Translations under genes and position numbers: made by a program | NCBI GenBank assembly: GCA_013398295.1 | Contig: VZSF01008163.1 | Span: 1 to 64,000, forward strand | Source of the DNA: Chionis minor | Lineage: Eukaryota; Chordata; Aves; Charadriiformes; Chionididae | Direction: 5' to 3' | Length of the DNA stretch: 64,000 nt | Notes under the pieces: generated by a model | Seen by the model: only the letters and a program-made list of their open reading frames with translations | Told to the model about the DNA's origin: nothing | Databases searched by the model: none | Shown here: positions 49,465 through 61,700 of the stretch, in pieces | Numbering within the stretch: the stretch's first letter is position 1 | Layout of the letters: every line of letters begins with the position of its first letter

Positions 49465-51439
49465 TTCAGGGAGCCAGCACAGGTAGCTTGCAGGGATGTG
49501 ATCTGAAGCCCACTCACTAAGCTAAATGAAATGAAAATGTGAACCAATGAACACCGAGTTTACATCTTCTGGGTTTTTTTTTTATAATGCAACATGGAGC
49601 CGATGGAAAACTGTGCATTTTGAAGAGAGGGTGTAAAGAGTAGATGTTTAATGTATTTGAGTTGTAATTGTTTTAAATCCTTGCTAGCATGAATGAATTG
49701 CTGGGACATCCGACCTTTGGTTATTGTCCATGAACAATAATTTGGCACCTATGGAAATGGGTATTTTTAGTTGAGTCAGTGCTGGGGAGTGTTGGACTTA
49801 AGTCATTGAGCAGAAATCTCAAAATCTCCCTGTCATTGTTGTCTGGCACTACTTAAAGCTGTCAACAAAAACAGAGACCCATTTTTGTCGTCACTGAGAC
49901 TTACGTCCAACGTTTGCACCTCACACTGTGAAATTTTGTCTTTGAAACAGCTGAGAAAATGTCTACGTCTTGACCAGTGTTGTCTCATTATAGGCAACTC
50001 CTTTTCAATAAGAAGCTAAAACAGCACTGAAATTTCACTTTTCCAAACTATTCCTGTAATTTCTTTGCTGCTGTGTTAGCAACCGACCCCCCCAAAAATG
50101 TGATTATCAAGACATATTTGAAAAATGGAGTAAATTGTGCCTACAGTATTTATGTGAAAACTTCTGTAATAGATAGGAGATTAGCTGGTGGAGCCTGACC
50201 TGTAAGACGCTTTCTTTACCTGGCCTTGCATAAATACCTGAGTTTGGACAACCCTTTGCAAAAAGTAGATTGTAGGGGTTTCCTTTCGCATGTAGACGTT
50301 TCTCTGTATCCTGTGCTGTACCTCTGGATACCATGGATGGAGTTGCAGTTATTGGCTACAGGAAACAACCCTTTGCTCACTCCCTTCATGTTTAAATATG
50401 GTGAAAGGACAGCGTGCTGTTTTGACACCTCTCTCTCCTCCAGGATTTTTTTAATAGAAGAGAATGCAGTAAATATTTTTAAAATAGGGGTAGGAGTCCA
50501 TTGGCAAAAAGGAGACAAAGGACAGTGGGTTTATTTCTTTTCTTTATTTTCTTTTCCTAATACTGGGAGTGAGTAAATTATCTTGGACCTCTTCCCACCC
50601 CACCCTTGACAGAGAGAGGAGCTTTTGAGTTTAGAAGCGGAAGAATTCTCTTTTAATAATTTTGAGCCTGGAAGCTAAAGTGAGCAGGATTCGTGAAAAA
50701 GTGACCGGGTTGGAATATCTGTATACAGAAACTTTCGAGTGTGTGCGATGCAGAGGTTTAATACATAATTTGGATCTCTCTGTGATGGTGATCTGACCAT
50801 AAATTCACTTGTTGCAGTCCAGAGTGATCTTCTTGTGATGGTTGATCAGTGCCGATAGTACAAGCTGCAGGAAGTTAACAAGATCCTTAAAATTATGAAC
50901 AGCGTTCACTGTATGTGAAGTGATGGGAACAAAGAATATCTGGAAGAGGAGACAGAAGTAGCACCTTCTAATTTCAGAGAGTAATGAAAATAGTAGCGGA
51001 AGATGTTAATTTTGGAGCATGTCTGTCAGTAGGATCACTGAAACCTCAGCCGATTTTTTTGCCATTCGGTATCAAAACAAACACGAGGCCGGTTCTGATG
51101 TGAGCCCTTAAACTTTAATGCCAAGTGTACACTATATTTTGCTACGAACACGGTGTAAGCAAAGCTGTATTCTTAAAGATTTGTGGACTGCACTAGTTGT
51201 TTTGGGGTTTTGTCTGTTAAAAATGGATTGCAAAGCTGTAGTCAAAAACTGTAAGGGAATCTTCAAGCGCATTAAATACTTCTTGTTTCTAATGTATTTA
51301 ATAAACGTAGGGAGATGTGTCTACATCTGGGTACAAAAATATACCGAATTTATTTCATCCACTGTTTACTCAAACAGAAACTGATAAATAATACTTTCAC
51401 ATTTTTGTTGTGTTTTATTTCTGCCACACCAGGGGCTCA

Positions 51440-51860
51440 AAAAATGAATGTGTCAGTAAAGGATTTGACAGTGTGTTACGACAGTCATCAATCCAGCAAG
51501 CCCTGTAGCCATAAATAAGCTTCATACAGTGCCACACTAAAGAGGACAGTTTTTCTTCTGCAGGACATTGAAAATGTCACGGCAAGGGAATTGTTTGTCC
51601 CTGTCGCCACGACAACGCCACCAGCACTTATCATTAACTTTCACACCAAGATTTTAATCAGCAGTCTTTGTGGCATAAGACTGAGTCAACATCAGCCCAA
51701 ATTTTCGAAGCCGTTATTCTAATTATGACGAGAAGCTATAGATTGATGAGCTTAGTTTTCTGCAAGGACTGGTGGCAGTTAATTCCTGTGACCTGTGTGC
51801 CTCCAGTAGTCTCTTTTCGAGATGGAGTCTTGAAAGTTCGATTATTAGTGACAGGTTGTA
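51440..51860. promoter_or_regulatory. Candidate conserved non-coding element
   Basis: Balanced, repeat-free sequence between AT-rich flanks. It includes an RFX X-box-like GTCGCCACGACAAC (51606-51619, 11 of 14 to GTTGCCATGGCAAC) and several ATTA cores (for example 51632 and 51719). This is a texture-based call only. It also overlaps a 65-codon plus frame (51668-51865) that I do not consider coding. Confidence 0.22.
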
Positions 51861-51944
51861 AGTGAGAAGAAGCTTATCTCTCCAGAGAGTGTTGATAACT
51901 TGAGACAAGGTTTAACTGGGAAGTAGTGAGACAGTAGATGGCAA

Positions 51945-52012
51945 GGAAAAAAAAAAAAAAAAGGGGGGAAAAAAAAAAAGGGGAAAAAAAAAAAGGAGGC
52001 AAAAAAAAAAAG
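51945..52012. repeat. Homopurine tract (A runs broken by G clusters)
   Basis: Four A runs of 10 or more bases are separated by GGGGGG, GGGG and a GGAGGC step. Apart from that single C it is all purine on the plus strand. Such tracts can form triplex DNA, vary in length by slippage and are prone to sequencing error. Confidence 0.85.
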
Positions 52013-52073
52013 TACCTTCTCTATCTCTGGCAAGCACACTGTAATGAGAAAATACAGACAGCCACATTTCGCA

Positions 52074-52112
52074 AGTTGTAAATTCTGGTAGCCTTCAGTT
52101 GTAAATTCTGGT
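52074..52112. repeat. Short tandem duplication
   Basis: The 16-base word 'agttgtaaattctggt' occurs twice, 23 bases apart. It is a small local duplication just after the homopurine tract. Confidence 0.7.
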
Positions 52113-52359
52113 GGAGTCTGTTTCACTCGGCTATCTGATAATGTGTGAAAATATTTGTCCTGCTGCTTCTCCTGCATGAACACACAGTGCTTTTCAGCAA
52201 AAGCATTAAACATTCAGAGCCTCGGTATACGCAGTTCCGTCAGGTTTTTCAGTCCCTGAAAAATGAGAAGAAATATGATATTTCCTTATGTAAAAGGGAA
52301 AAAAAGGAAAAATAGAAGCACTTACTGCCTCATTTTTATGTGTATTGAGACTGGCCAAA

Positions 52360-52490
52360 CCAGTGTTATCATTGCTGTTAATATTATTTATGTGCAAACA
52401 GTGTGCTCAGAGCCGTACAAGTCAAACAAGACAACGTGTCCTTGCTCTGAGGGGCTTGTAATCTAAGTAGACAGACAATGCAAAATGCAC
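52360..52490 (+). repeat. Ancient sauropsid MIR-like repeat, first part
   Basis: 'aatattatttatgtgcaaac', 'gtgtgctcagagccgtacaa', 'aacaagacaacgtgtccttg' and 'tctgaggggcttgtaatcta' then 'agtagacagaca' keep the order of a repeat common in turtles and crocodilians ('ttatttgtattac', 'attgtgctaggtgctgtacaa', 'agacagtccctgcc', 'gagcttacaatctaa', 'agacaagacagac'). It is heavily diverged, as expected for such an old copy in a bird. Identification is by memory of the family; RepeatMasker would settle it. Confidence 0.5.
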
Positions 52491-52749
52491 TAGGAAAACC
52501 CAGAGGAGAATTATGTCTGAGTTTATTTCATTTATTTGTTCTTGGTGATGGGTAGGCAACGTTATTTTTGCTGACTAGTATCTGTGTGTGCGGAAGGAGT
52601 GATGTCAGAAAGGTGAGGGCTCTGCATGTGGATTGAATAGGGAAGTATGGGACCAAAGATGTGCCAATGGTCTGCAGAAAGATTTATTAGTGGAGGGTGA
52701 AAAAATTGTGGGGTGAGTGAAGCATCAGTAGTACACTTCTTTCCACGAG

Positions 52750-52812
52750 AATGAAGGGGGAGACGGAGGCAGAGTAGTTCATAGGTAGGCAGCGGCAGAG
52801 CTGCAGCGGCAT
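52750..52812 (+). repeat. Possible 3' continuation of the same ancient repeat
   Basis: 'gggagacggaggcagagtag' and 'aggcagcggcagagctgcag' resemble the 'ggaaactgaggcacagagag' and 'ggtcagtggcagagcc' blocks that follow in the family. About 260 bases of other sequence separate it from the first part, so an insertion would have to be assumed. This is weaker than the first part. Confidence 0.3.
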
Positions 52813-55800
52813 CTCAGTATTTAGGAAGCTCTATCCAGAGATGAATACTACTCTAATGATTAATTGCCTTTTGACTCTGATTTCTGTTAGGGATGAAGTA
52901 ACGTGCAGAGCTGTACCAACTAGGTAGAGAACTGATTCCAGGAGATCCCCGACTCCCTGCTATTTCTTCTGTTACTTGCTTTGCATTTCTCAAAGCATTT
53001 TGGGGAAATGGATGTGCAGGAATGAAATCCTGCTGAGCTGGATGCGAGAGTTTCTCTTTCAAGTCGTCTGGAAACACTGGAGCTCCTTCTAGGCTCTCCA
53101 GGTCTCATTTAATCAGCAAGGCCATGGCAGATACGTTCATTCCTAAGTGCGTTCAGAAAATCGTTAAGTGTAGCCAGGTACTACAATGCCTAGGAGAGCA
53201 GGCAGAACAGTGGAGAAAAATAAAAGAATAGTGGTATATAGGTGGCTTGAGGAAAATCAAGGACTGCAAGAAGCAACCAAACACGTTTGCCGTAATTAAC
53301 AGTAGTAATGGCAATTGTCTGTTGTATCCCTGATTCTGCTGCTCATTAAATCAGAGATGTCACTCTTAAGTGCCAAGTGCTGTAAATATTAAAACTGTTG
53401 ATCTCATTTGCTATGGGAATTAATAAACTGCTTCAACTGAATTCCTAAAGCTGTTTCCTAGTGGAAAACGCTTTCAGTTTCTTTTAGTTTCCTCCTTTTC
53501 TCCCCAGTTGTTTCATTACTGTGGTCGGCAAGCTAATGGAAAAAGACACTGGGACTCAACAATGTACATTATCTTGAAGGTTCAGCCAATCGCACAATGA
53601 AGACTGTTTTTTTTTTTTTAATAAGGATTTTGAAAGATCCATCTGCTTTCGAAGGATGAATAGTGTTAGCAAACCGAATGATAGCGAGTTTTTAAAACCT
53701 TGAGTACAAGAATACTTTCCCTACTCTGCTGTATGGCCTTGTCTTGAGTTCTCGGTGAGACTTTTGTCTGCAAGTGTTGAAGTCTTCACTGCGACTAGAT
53801 GGATAAAAATTGCAGTTGGAGTTTGAGCACATTTCCAATGTCAGTGCCATCTAGTTGCGTGTAGCCTTCCCTAGCTGGGGGCTTGCCTGTGCTGGGCCGG
53901 TGTCTTGCCAGTTGTGCTGGCACAATTCTCCTGGCAGAGTTTCCTAGGGGAGAGCAAGATATGCCAGGAGGAGGGGCGTTTTCATCTAGGGTTGTTGAAC
54001 CTCCTTGACCAAATGCACTGTCGTGCCATCGTGACCGTGCCTATACCACAGGTTTTGCTGGCATGGCTGTCACGGTATTTCTTTCTTCCCACTTTTCCAG
54101 CTGAGGTAGCTGTGCCTGCAAAACTTTGTGACTGCTTACAGCAACGCAGCTACTTGTCTCTCAACTTCAGATTCACAGCTCTAAGACTCAGTCTTCTCAG
54201 TGAGTCAATTTTTTCTATTTAGAAATGGGTAGAAACTGAATGAATGTTATGATGAAACAAGCAGGGAAAAAAATGTAAGACGGGCCTATGAGTATTAGGA
54301 GGTGGGGAGGGAATCCTTTTCTTGAGGTTTTCAGTATATACTGGAGATAAGCAAAAGGGGATGATCACAAATGAAGGAATATATAATTAAGATTAAACTA
54401 GATAATAAGATATTCTTTTGTCAAGAGGCAGTATTTTGTATGGTGACAGCTCTAGTCCACAATGACAATAAGATTAACAAACTGTATAAATATGGAGCAT
54501 TACAAAGTTAAAACTATGAATTTGTTCACAAATTATTGCTGCTTTTGCAGAAACTGAACCCTGATTTCAAATTGCCACGTAGACATTGCTGCCGCCCGGT
54601 TCTCTTCTAGCTGCGTGTAGTATTGAAAGGATAAGTTTGAAATGAAATATGTTTTGCAGAAGCAGTGGATTGCTGCACTGCTGTAGGTTTTTGGCCCCTG
54701 ATTTTAATCTATTGAAAGTTGTTTTAACCAATGGAGTTATTCAGCAGGTTGTGTGTTTTGGGTTTTTTTTTTTTTTTAAATGCCTGTCTGTCCTTGTTAA
54801 TTAGAAGTGTACATATTGGGAAATTAACTATGAAATACTAAAAATGATAAATTATTTCTTATTTGAAAGTATAAATTAAAGGTTTAGTGTATATAAAATT
54901 TGTCATGTTTAATTGCAAGTTCAATTAAAATTCAGGATAATGATGATTTATATAGGTTTCTGTGTAATTTGATATTCATTAGCTTAGCCAGACACATGCT
55001 GATATTAGCTCGTTAATTATGTTTCCTTTTGTTGAAAGCAGCCTTGTGAAAGCAATCTGCTCAAAGTTTTTTAAACTCATTCTGCTAAATGAATATTTGG
55101 CAGCTGTTCATGTTATTGAGATGGTCACTGTGGCTTCACTTCACTCATGTAGCATCAATCATACCTACTGTATGACAAACAAGGGTTTCTCGTTACAAAC
55201 CCATTTATGAAGGTTATGGTTGACACTAAAGAGCTATCGCATGGCAGCGTGATATTGCTTTACAGTAATGTAAAAGTATCACTCCAGCTAGAACTGGCCT
55301 CTCCCACATAAGCAAAACAAATATAGTTTAATAAGGGGGGGAGAAAAAAAACCTGGCTGTTTCAGCTGCAAGTAGTGTAGCCAGCGTATGAAGTGCTGAG
55401 GTGCTTTCACATCTCTGGAATGTGGAAGGCAAGTTACTCAACACTGTAGAAGTTGTGAGACATCAGTGCATAAAAAGCAATGCGTGTAGCCTTCTGGGGT
55501 GTTAGCTCAGTGCTCTTCAGGTGTTCTTAACACTCTCTTCTAAGTGGAACTGACCTGAGTAATTTTAGAGATAGATGTCACGCAGTAATTCCCAGCGAGA
55601 ACCGTATCCCGGCTGGGGAGGGGACCCATCCTGTGGGCAGAACTGGCCCGGCTCTGGAGGCCTCTAGCCTTTGTGTTCATGTTGCAGAACTGTCAAGCCG
55701 GTGGGGGATTGAGCAGTTTAACGTTTCAGGATCGCTAGAGATTTTTATCTGAAAATATTTGAGGTAAATGCATTTACTGTTTAATGAAAAGACAGGTATC

Positions 55801-58361
55801 GCTTTGAAGGATTGATGGCATGAAATGTAATCCTTTTGTTTCTGCTAAAAAGAAAATGCAACAAATGTACTCAGGGCTATGGCACTCAAAAGGAGCTACT
55901 GTTTCTCTTAGTGTTAGCTACAGGAATATATGTGTATATTTTTCTCGGAGCGCTGTCTAGCCTCTGTCCTTCTCGTTAGCAGTTAGCAGTGTCATGGACC
56001 TGTTCAGATTCTGTTTCTTGGATCTGACAAAGATATCTTGCTTCTGAACTTTGTAAGTCAGTTTTATCTGCTGAAGTGGGGAGAAGTCATGGACTTCAGG
56101 GAGAGAAGAGGTACTGGACTGGTGTACGTGTTAGACTTTTTGTCACCTAGGAGAATAGCTGTTGACGCACAGGATCAGAGTGACGGACTGAGAACAACTC
56201 CCTTTTTTTCTGTCCCTTCCAGAACTTGCTCTTCCTTTTTCTGCATGTTATCATGCTGTCCAGCAATGGTAAATCAGTATTACTTTCAGGGATGGGGCAA
56301 CAGCCAAAATCAATAGACTCTCCTCCCGCGCACCTAATGCCCCCAAAGTTTTTGGGGGAAGTGCTACCTATGAATTCAGTTTAAAACTCCTCTTGAAGGG
56401 GAGTTTACAGTATTAAATCAAGTGGAAGTTTACCTGTTGATTGCCTTAGCTTGGGCCAGGACATTAATATGCAGTGGCTTTGTGTTGTATCCATTGATGG
56501 TGGATAAATCACTGCAATTTATCAGCCAGGAGAGTTTCACTCATCTGTGGTTATTTTTCTTGGAACAGCTCAGCTTGGTTAGCATAAAAGTTACTCTGGC
56601 TTCTTTCTGCAGGCTTTCTTCTGCAGTGATGTGGTGCTAGTAAAGACTTTTTGACAAGCCAGTTCATCATTGTTGATTCTCTTGGAGGTATAGCCTCTTC
56701 GCTTATAGAGCCAGGTGGTGTGTTTCTGTAGGCAGCATGCTAGTAGCTACGGTAGGCTTGGGAGAAGACCTTAATATGAGAAGCAGATGTGATAGAACAG
56801 ATTTGCAAATCGGGATATTAAAATACTTTCAAAACCTTTAAAGGAGATACAAATTTTGCAGAGAGGATAGAAACTTCTTTATGTTCTTTCCCTGACCCTT
56901 CAAAGTGCCCGGTTTCACTTTTTGTTTTGGTGTACTTTTTAGATATCAAACATCTGCTTTGAAAATGATAGTAATTTGTTTTCTGTAATTGTTCCAAGTT
57001 CTTTTCATTGTATTGAATATTGTTTCAAGGCTTCAGTTGGATTAAAGTACCCATGGAATATGTGTCTAGGGCTCAGACTGTTTGGCCAAATTCACATGCA
57101 TGCAGTAGTTCAGGTGTTGTTTTTTAGGTGTGCACTTAGTGTGTTTCCTCCTGTTCAACTATTGAAGTGAATATTTTTAAATAAAATTTCATAAAATAAT
57201 AAGAATGTGATAAAAATGATATTTTTCCTTCATTATTTTACTGTGAAAAAAGCTGTCAGAGCTCTGTTTGCTATGAAGCATTGCACACTCTCATATTGCA
57301 TACTGTATCTCGTATCCTTGATGAGGAAGGAGCTGTTTATAGTTGTTTTATGCTTTGTATGTCCATCCTTTAACTTAGTATTTCTCACATAAAAAAGGCT
57401 TATGAAGAACTAGGAAGACAGAAATCTAAGAAAGCATGGATAGCAGAACTATTGACTAAACCCATGATTTTTTTTTACCGAGTTATTTTGAGTAGAATTG
57501 CACTTAAAATTGTCTTTGATAGCATTTTGATTAGACAAGATAGAATCTCCCAATCAAGTAGCATTCAGTATTTTAGGAACTATTCTGGAATAAGTTTTGA
57601 ATGCTGCCTCTTTTGTTTCAAATCAAAATGGTCTGTAAACATATGGACTAAGTTTGCTTTGTAGAAAAAGGGTCTCTGGGGTTTGGTGTGTGTTTTCCTG
57701 ATGCTTTAGTAAGTTTAGTTTCAATTTGAGCCAATGTGAGGAACTACTTTTTTCCAAAAAAAGTACCAGTTAGCAATTAGATTTTTTTCTTTTCTTTCTT
57801 TCCTCCTTTCTTTTTTCAGTGAATTGAAAAAACGTTTTTTCCATGTATTGTGTTTAAGGGAAATAAGCCCACTTCCACCGTAGAATACTACTCTTATAAA
57901 GCATGGAAGAGTTTGATTATGGTATTTGTTGCTATTTTGAGTCCCAAGATTTTATTAATGTTAACATTCAACAAAAGGAAGTATCCCACTGATTATAAAT
58001 GACAGCAACATGCTTATAGAAGCACATGAAAAAGTCACTGTAGTCATTTAAAAATTTTTTTCCTCCCTGGTAGCAAAACCATGCCAGTAACTGCTTGTTG
58101 AGCAAGTCCTTGTCAGCTTTTTATCGCAATACATTGTTGGGTAATAGTTTTAAAATTATTTATAGAATGGAATCCCAGCTGTATTGAAAATACTATCATT
58201 TAATATGTTGTCTGTGATTCTCATTAGCTCTTTTTGCCTAAGGGTTATGAAGAGAACAAAGGTTTAGCTGTGTGTCTAAGATTGAGCACTATATAAAATT
58301 TTTGTCAAGGGACTTGTTGACCTTATGTAAAGTTACCTCTTTGAGAAGCTCTTTATATTAT

Positions 58362-58403
58362 GGCTGCAGTTGCTATGGAAGTTGCATAAACCTAGCAACA
58401 GCC
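58362..58403. repeat. Imperfect hairpin made of two RFX-like half sites
   Basis: GGCT-gca-GTTGCTA-t-GG, a 12-base loop, then CC-TAGCAAC-AGCC, giving 13 paired bases with two bulges. GTTGCTATGG and its inverted partner resemble halves of the RFX X-box (GTTGCCATGGCAAC). Their wide spacing argues against a normal X-box. Confidence 0.6.
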
Positions 58404-58565
58404 AGTGTGCCCTGGCGCAATGTATTTCAGAAGTTTGGCCTCTAAATGGGTCTATTTGCTTACTGCAAAGTTTACATCCAATGTAGTATAGAAATAACGA
58501 TCAGTCAAGTGAAGTGTGTATTTGAAAAGCATAAGCTGATACGTTTTTCACATATGTAATATAAG

Positions 58566-58586
58566 CCCGCATATATAAGATGCGGG
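58566..58586. repeat. Perfect 7-bp hairpin (CCCGCAT/ATGCGGG)
   Basis: The two arms flank the 7-base loop 'atataag'. It is followed by no T run, and nothing else suggests an RNA gene. Confidence 0.75.
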
Positions 58587-58764
58587 AAATCCGTTATGCC
58601 ACACAGGATTGTGCTTTCTCTGCTGATTGCTATTAAAAATAGCAGACTTCAAGTCAAATAATTTATTAACATTCACAACTTCTCTGTAACTTGAGGTGGA
58701 ATGTTGCAGTCCCTTTTAAGGATACTTGCATTAGTGTTATTTTTTTATTTTATTTTTCCTTTTG

Positions 58765-58799
58765 CAGTACTTGTACTGTATCACACTTGTAGTGTGATA
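58765..58799. repeat. Two adjacent perfect inverted repeats
   Basis: CAGTAC-TT-GTACTG (58765-58778) abuts TATCACACT-TGT-AGTGTGATA (58779-58799). Thirty of the 35 bases are paired. A T-rich pyrimidine tract ending in 'ttttgcag' lies immediately to the left and looks like a splice acceptor with cut after 58766. Confidence 0.85.
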
Positions 58800-61700
58800 G
58801 CCTCTCTAGATCTTTCACCTTAAATCATAACGTTCTGCTGTTAGAAAAACATTGAGTTGATCTCCTAATATATTCAACCTAGAACATCACTTTGGTGATG
58901 TTAGCTGTTACTTTACATCTGGCAGTGCTCCTCGGAAAGGTAGACTGGAGCAACGATATCATGATTGCTGTCTGCTTGTACGTATGGCTGACTCAGCAGT
59001 ATGTGCTTAGTCTGACTTAAAGGGTAAGACAAAATCCTACTATTACCCTTCTCCTCAGGGACAACTGCCCTTCTCCATCAAGAAGACAACCATTCAGCCA
59101 GAAAGATTGACTCCCAGAAATTCACCACAATCACTTTAGTATTTTAAATTTCAGGTGGGACTAGAATTGATGGTGTTGAGGGCAGAGGCTCAGAGCCTTG
59201 AATCTTTATGCTTAAGTGAGTTAAGCAAAACTGCTGGCTCTGAAGAAGTCTCTGTATTTCTTTTTAACAGCTAGAAAATAGGATAAATGAGGAAGGGAAA
59301 ATGCAGCCAGTGGTTGGAGGTGAGGAAAAAGACATTTTAACCCTTTTGATGATGAGAAACTGAATCCTAAATTATCTAATCCTGCGCGAATCCTATTTGC
59401 ATCGGTGTGGGATTGGTTAAAAATAAAAAGATATGACGAACATATAGTTTCTCTAGTAAGAGAGAAAAGAGCCTTAAATCTAAGGCTTAATCTACTGTCT
59501 TGTTGACAGTGGATATCGACATACCTAGTGAGCTGAAGCTGCACCTTTTTGTAAAAATAGAAATAAATAAAATACAGAAAAGAAGTTAAGTGAGATTAAA
59601 AGAAAAAGTGCAAAATCAAACTGGAAACTGTACCTACTCAGTTGGGTCACCCCCACTTCCACAGAATCGTCCTTCAGTCTGTGTTCATTCACACAGAGCT
59701 GAGTGGAGCTTTCCTAATGCTATAATAATGTTCTTTGAGCTATCTCAGTCTTTGAAATGCTGAATATTAGTTGTCTTTCAAAACTACACTAATGTGTTTT
59801 AACAATTTACAAACAAAGTAAATCAGACAGTGGAAGAATATCGGCAGAATTCTTGGGTTTTTGCTTTTATTATTGAATGTTTTTAACCAAAGGGTGGTAA
59901 TAAGCTCCGGACTACTGTATGAATGGATTCTCATTTCTGCTTCTTCCCCAGCAGGTGTTTTACCTGGAAACTAGAAAAGGTAACAAGTCAACAGAGGAAA
60001 CAAACATGTTGTCGTTCACTGTAGCTGATTTTATTTTTTTGTAGTGACACATGTAGTAGAAAACTCTGGCAAGTTTCAAAGAGAATGTAGCTCCTGCTTG
60101 CATTCGATTGTTAGTTCTGTACTCTTGAAAGCATAATGTGTTTGAAGTAGAACATGGCTTTTGCACAAGCAGAAAGGTAGAATGTTGGGTTTTTTTATGG
60201 AGTGAGGAAGTATTTATTGTTTAGAGCACTGCTATAACCCACAGTTACAGGCCATTGTGAAATTTGGGAAATTTCTGGTAAGAGGGTATCATCATTTTTC
60301 ATCAGCTTGTTAAAAGTAAAATTTTTCTCTGTCACCATCTTTCTGGTACATGTGTGAATTTAGTCTGTAAAATAAGAGCAGGAGCTGAAAGGACATCTGT
60401 CTTTGCAATTCCAACTTGTGGTTTACTCTGCCCGTAGAGCATCGCTACTGATGAAAAGGGTGCAGCCTTGTGAACACAGCTCTTTCTGGCACTCTGAGAG
60501 ATGGCTGCTCTTCGTTGCCTTTATCTGAAAATGGGTTGAAATCATCATACGTGAAGTGTAAACGGATGTTTATTTCCTAATAGAAACTCGTGGTTTTTTT
60601 GCTAACATTTCCATCCACATTCTTGGTCTGCTTCGCTTTACAGAAATCTGCTTCCTCCCTTAAGATGCCCAGGAATCTAAACTACTATTAAAAATTAGGT
60701 TACTGCAGCCGTAGTGTATTCATGAAGTATGTCTCGCCTTCAGGAGAGAAGTGGGTAGGCTTTGTCTGCTTTTGGGAAAATATTTATGTCCCTTTCATCA
60801 TAGGTAAAGCCTCAGAGCTTTAGTTACAAATACTGGGATGGTAAGTATGGAAAAGACTTTTACAGCTGCATGTTTTGTCAAGCTCTTGAGGATTTAAAGT
60901 GGTTCCATGAAAGAACTGAGGCATCTTCCTCTAAGTCAACCCGATAATTCTTCTATCCTATTAATGATGATGCTTGTATCATAAGGTGGAAATTACTTAA
61001 GAATAATAGAGAGCGGTGTGTAGAATGTGAGTTGGATTTTTTAATTTTTTTTTTATTTTATTTTGTGATAGAAGAACCTGCAGATGGTTCCTTGATTATT
61101 TGCTTTAGTTTACCCCAAACAAACACCACATTCCCCCCAAGCCAACAAAAGCCCCCCACCCTTCAGATGAAGTGGGTGACAGTAAAATTAGTTATCTCTT
61201 ACTGTTAGAAGACCATAATATTTTTATGTGGTTATCAGAGGAAAGAGCGAAACATTTTAAACTTTGCGAACAAATGTGTTTCATACCTAAACAGGTTCCT
61301 TTACCTTGGGAGTGTATGTGAGATGGAGTTCAAGGAGGTACCACAGAGAGCCATGGTGTTCCAGAGCTGCTAATGATGGCAGCTAGTCTCTCTATATTTA
61401 GGCTGTTTATGAGTGTCTTCATGTAAAGTAATATGAGATATAAAGTGCAAAAGCAATTAATTTTTTTAATGATGGAGTCTTTGAGATAAGTTTGCTAGGA
61501 AGTAGAGTTGCAAGATGGATAAAAGGGAGAGGTAAGTGACCCTCTTCATTCTCCTTTATTAGTAAATTGTACCATTTTTCCAGTGCTCAAGGGTCATTGC
61601 TCATTTTCTGGTAGCAAATGGATGTAATGCACAAAAAACATAACAGGGAAGTGGAGAAGATCCATTTAATGCTCTCCTTCACTACAGAGGGAACATGTAA

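Noticed and set aside
53760..54220. GC-richer segment with a 105-codon frame and words loosely like a reptile MITE.
   Set aside because: Similarity too loose to name a family, and no terminal inverted repeats were seen.
55498..55526. 'gttagctcagtgctcttcag' looks like a tRNA A box.
   Set aside because: No anticodon or T arm can be drawn downstream.
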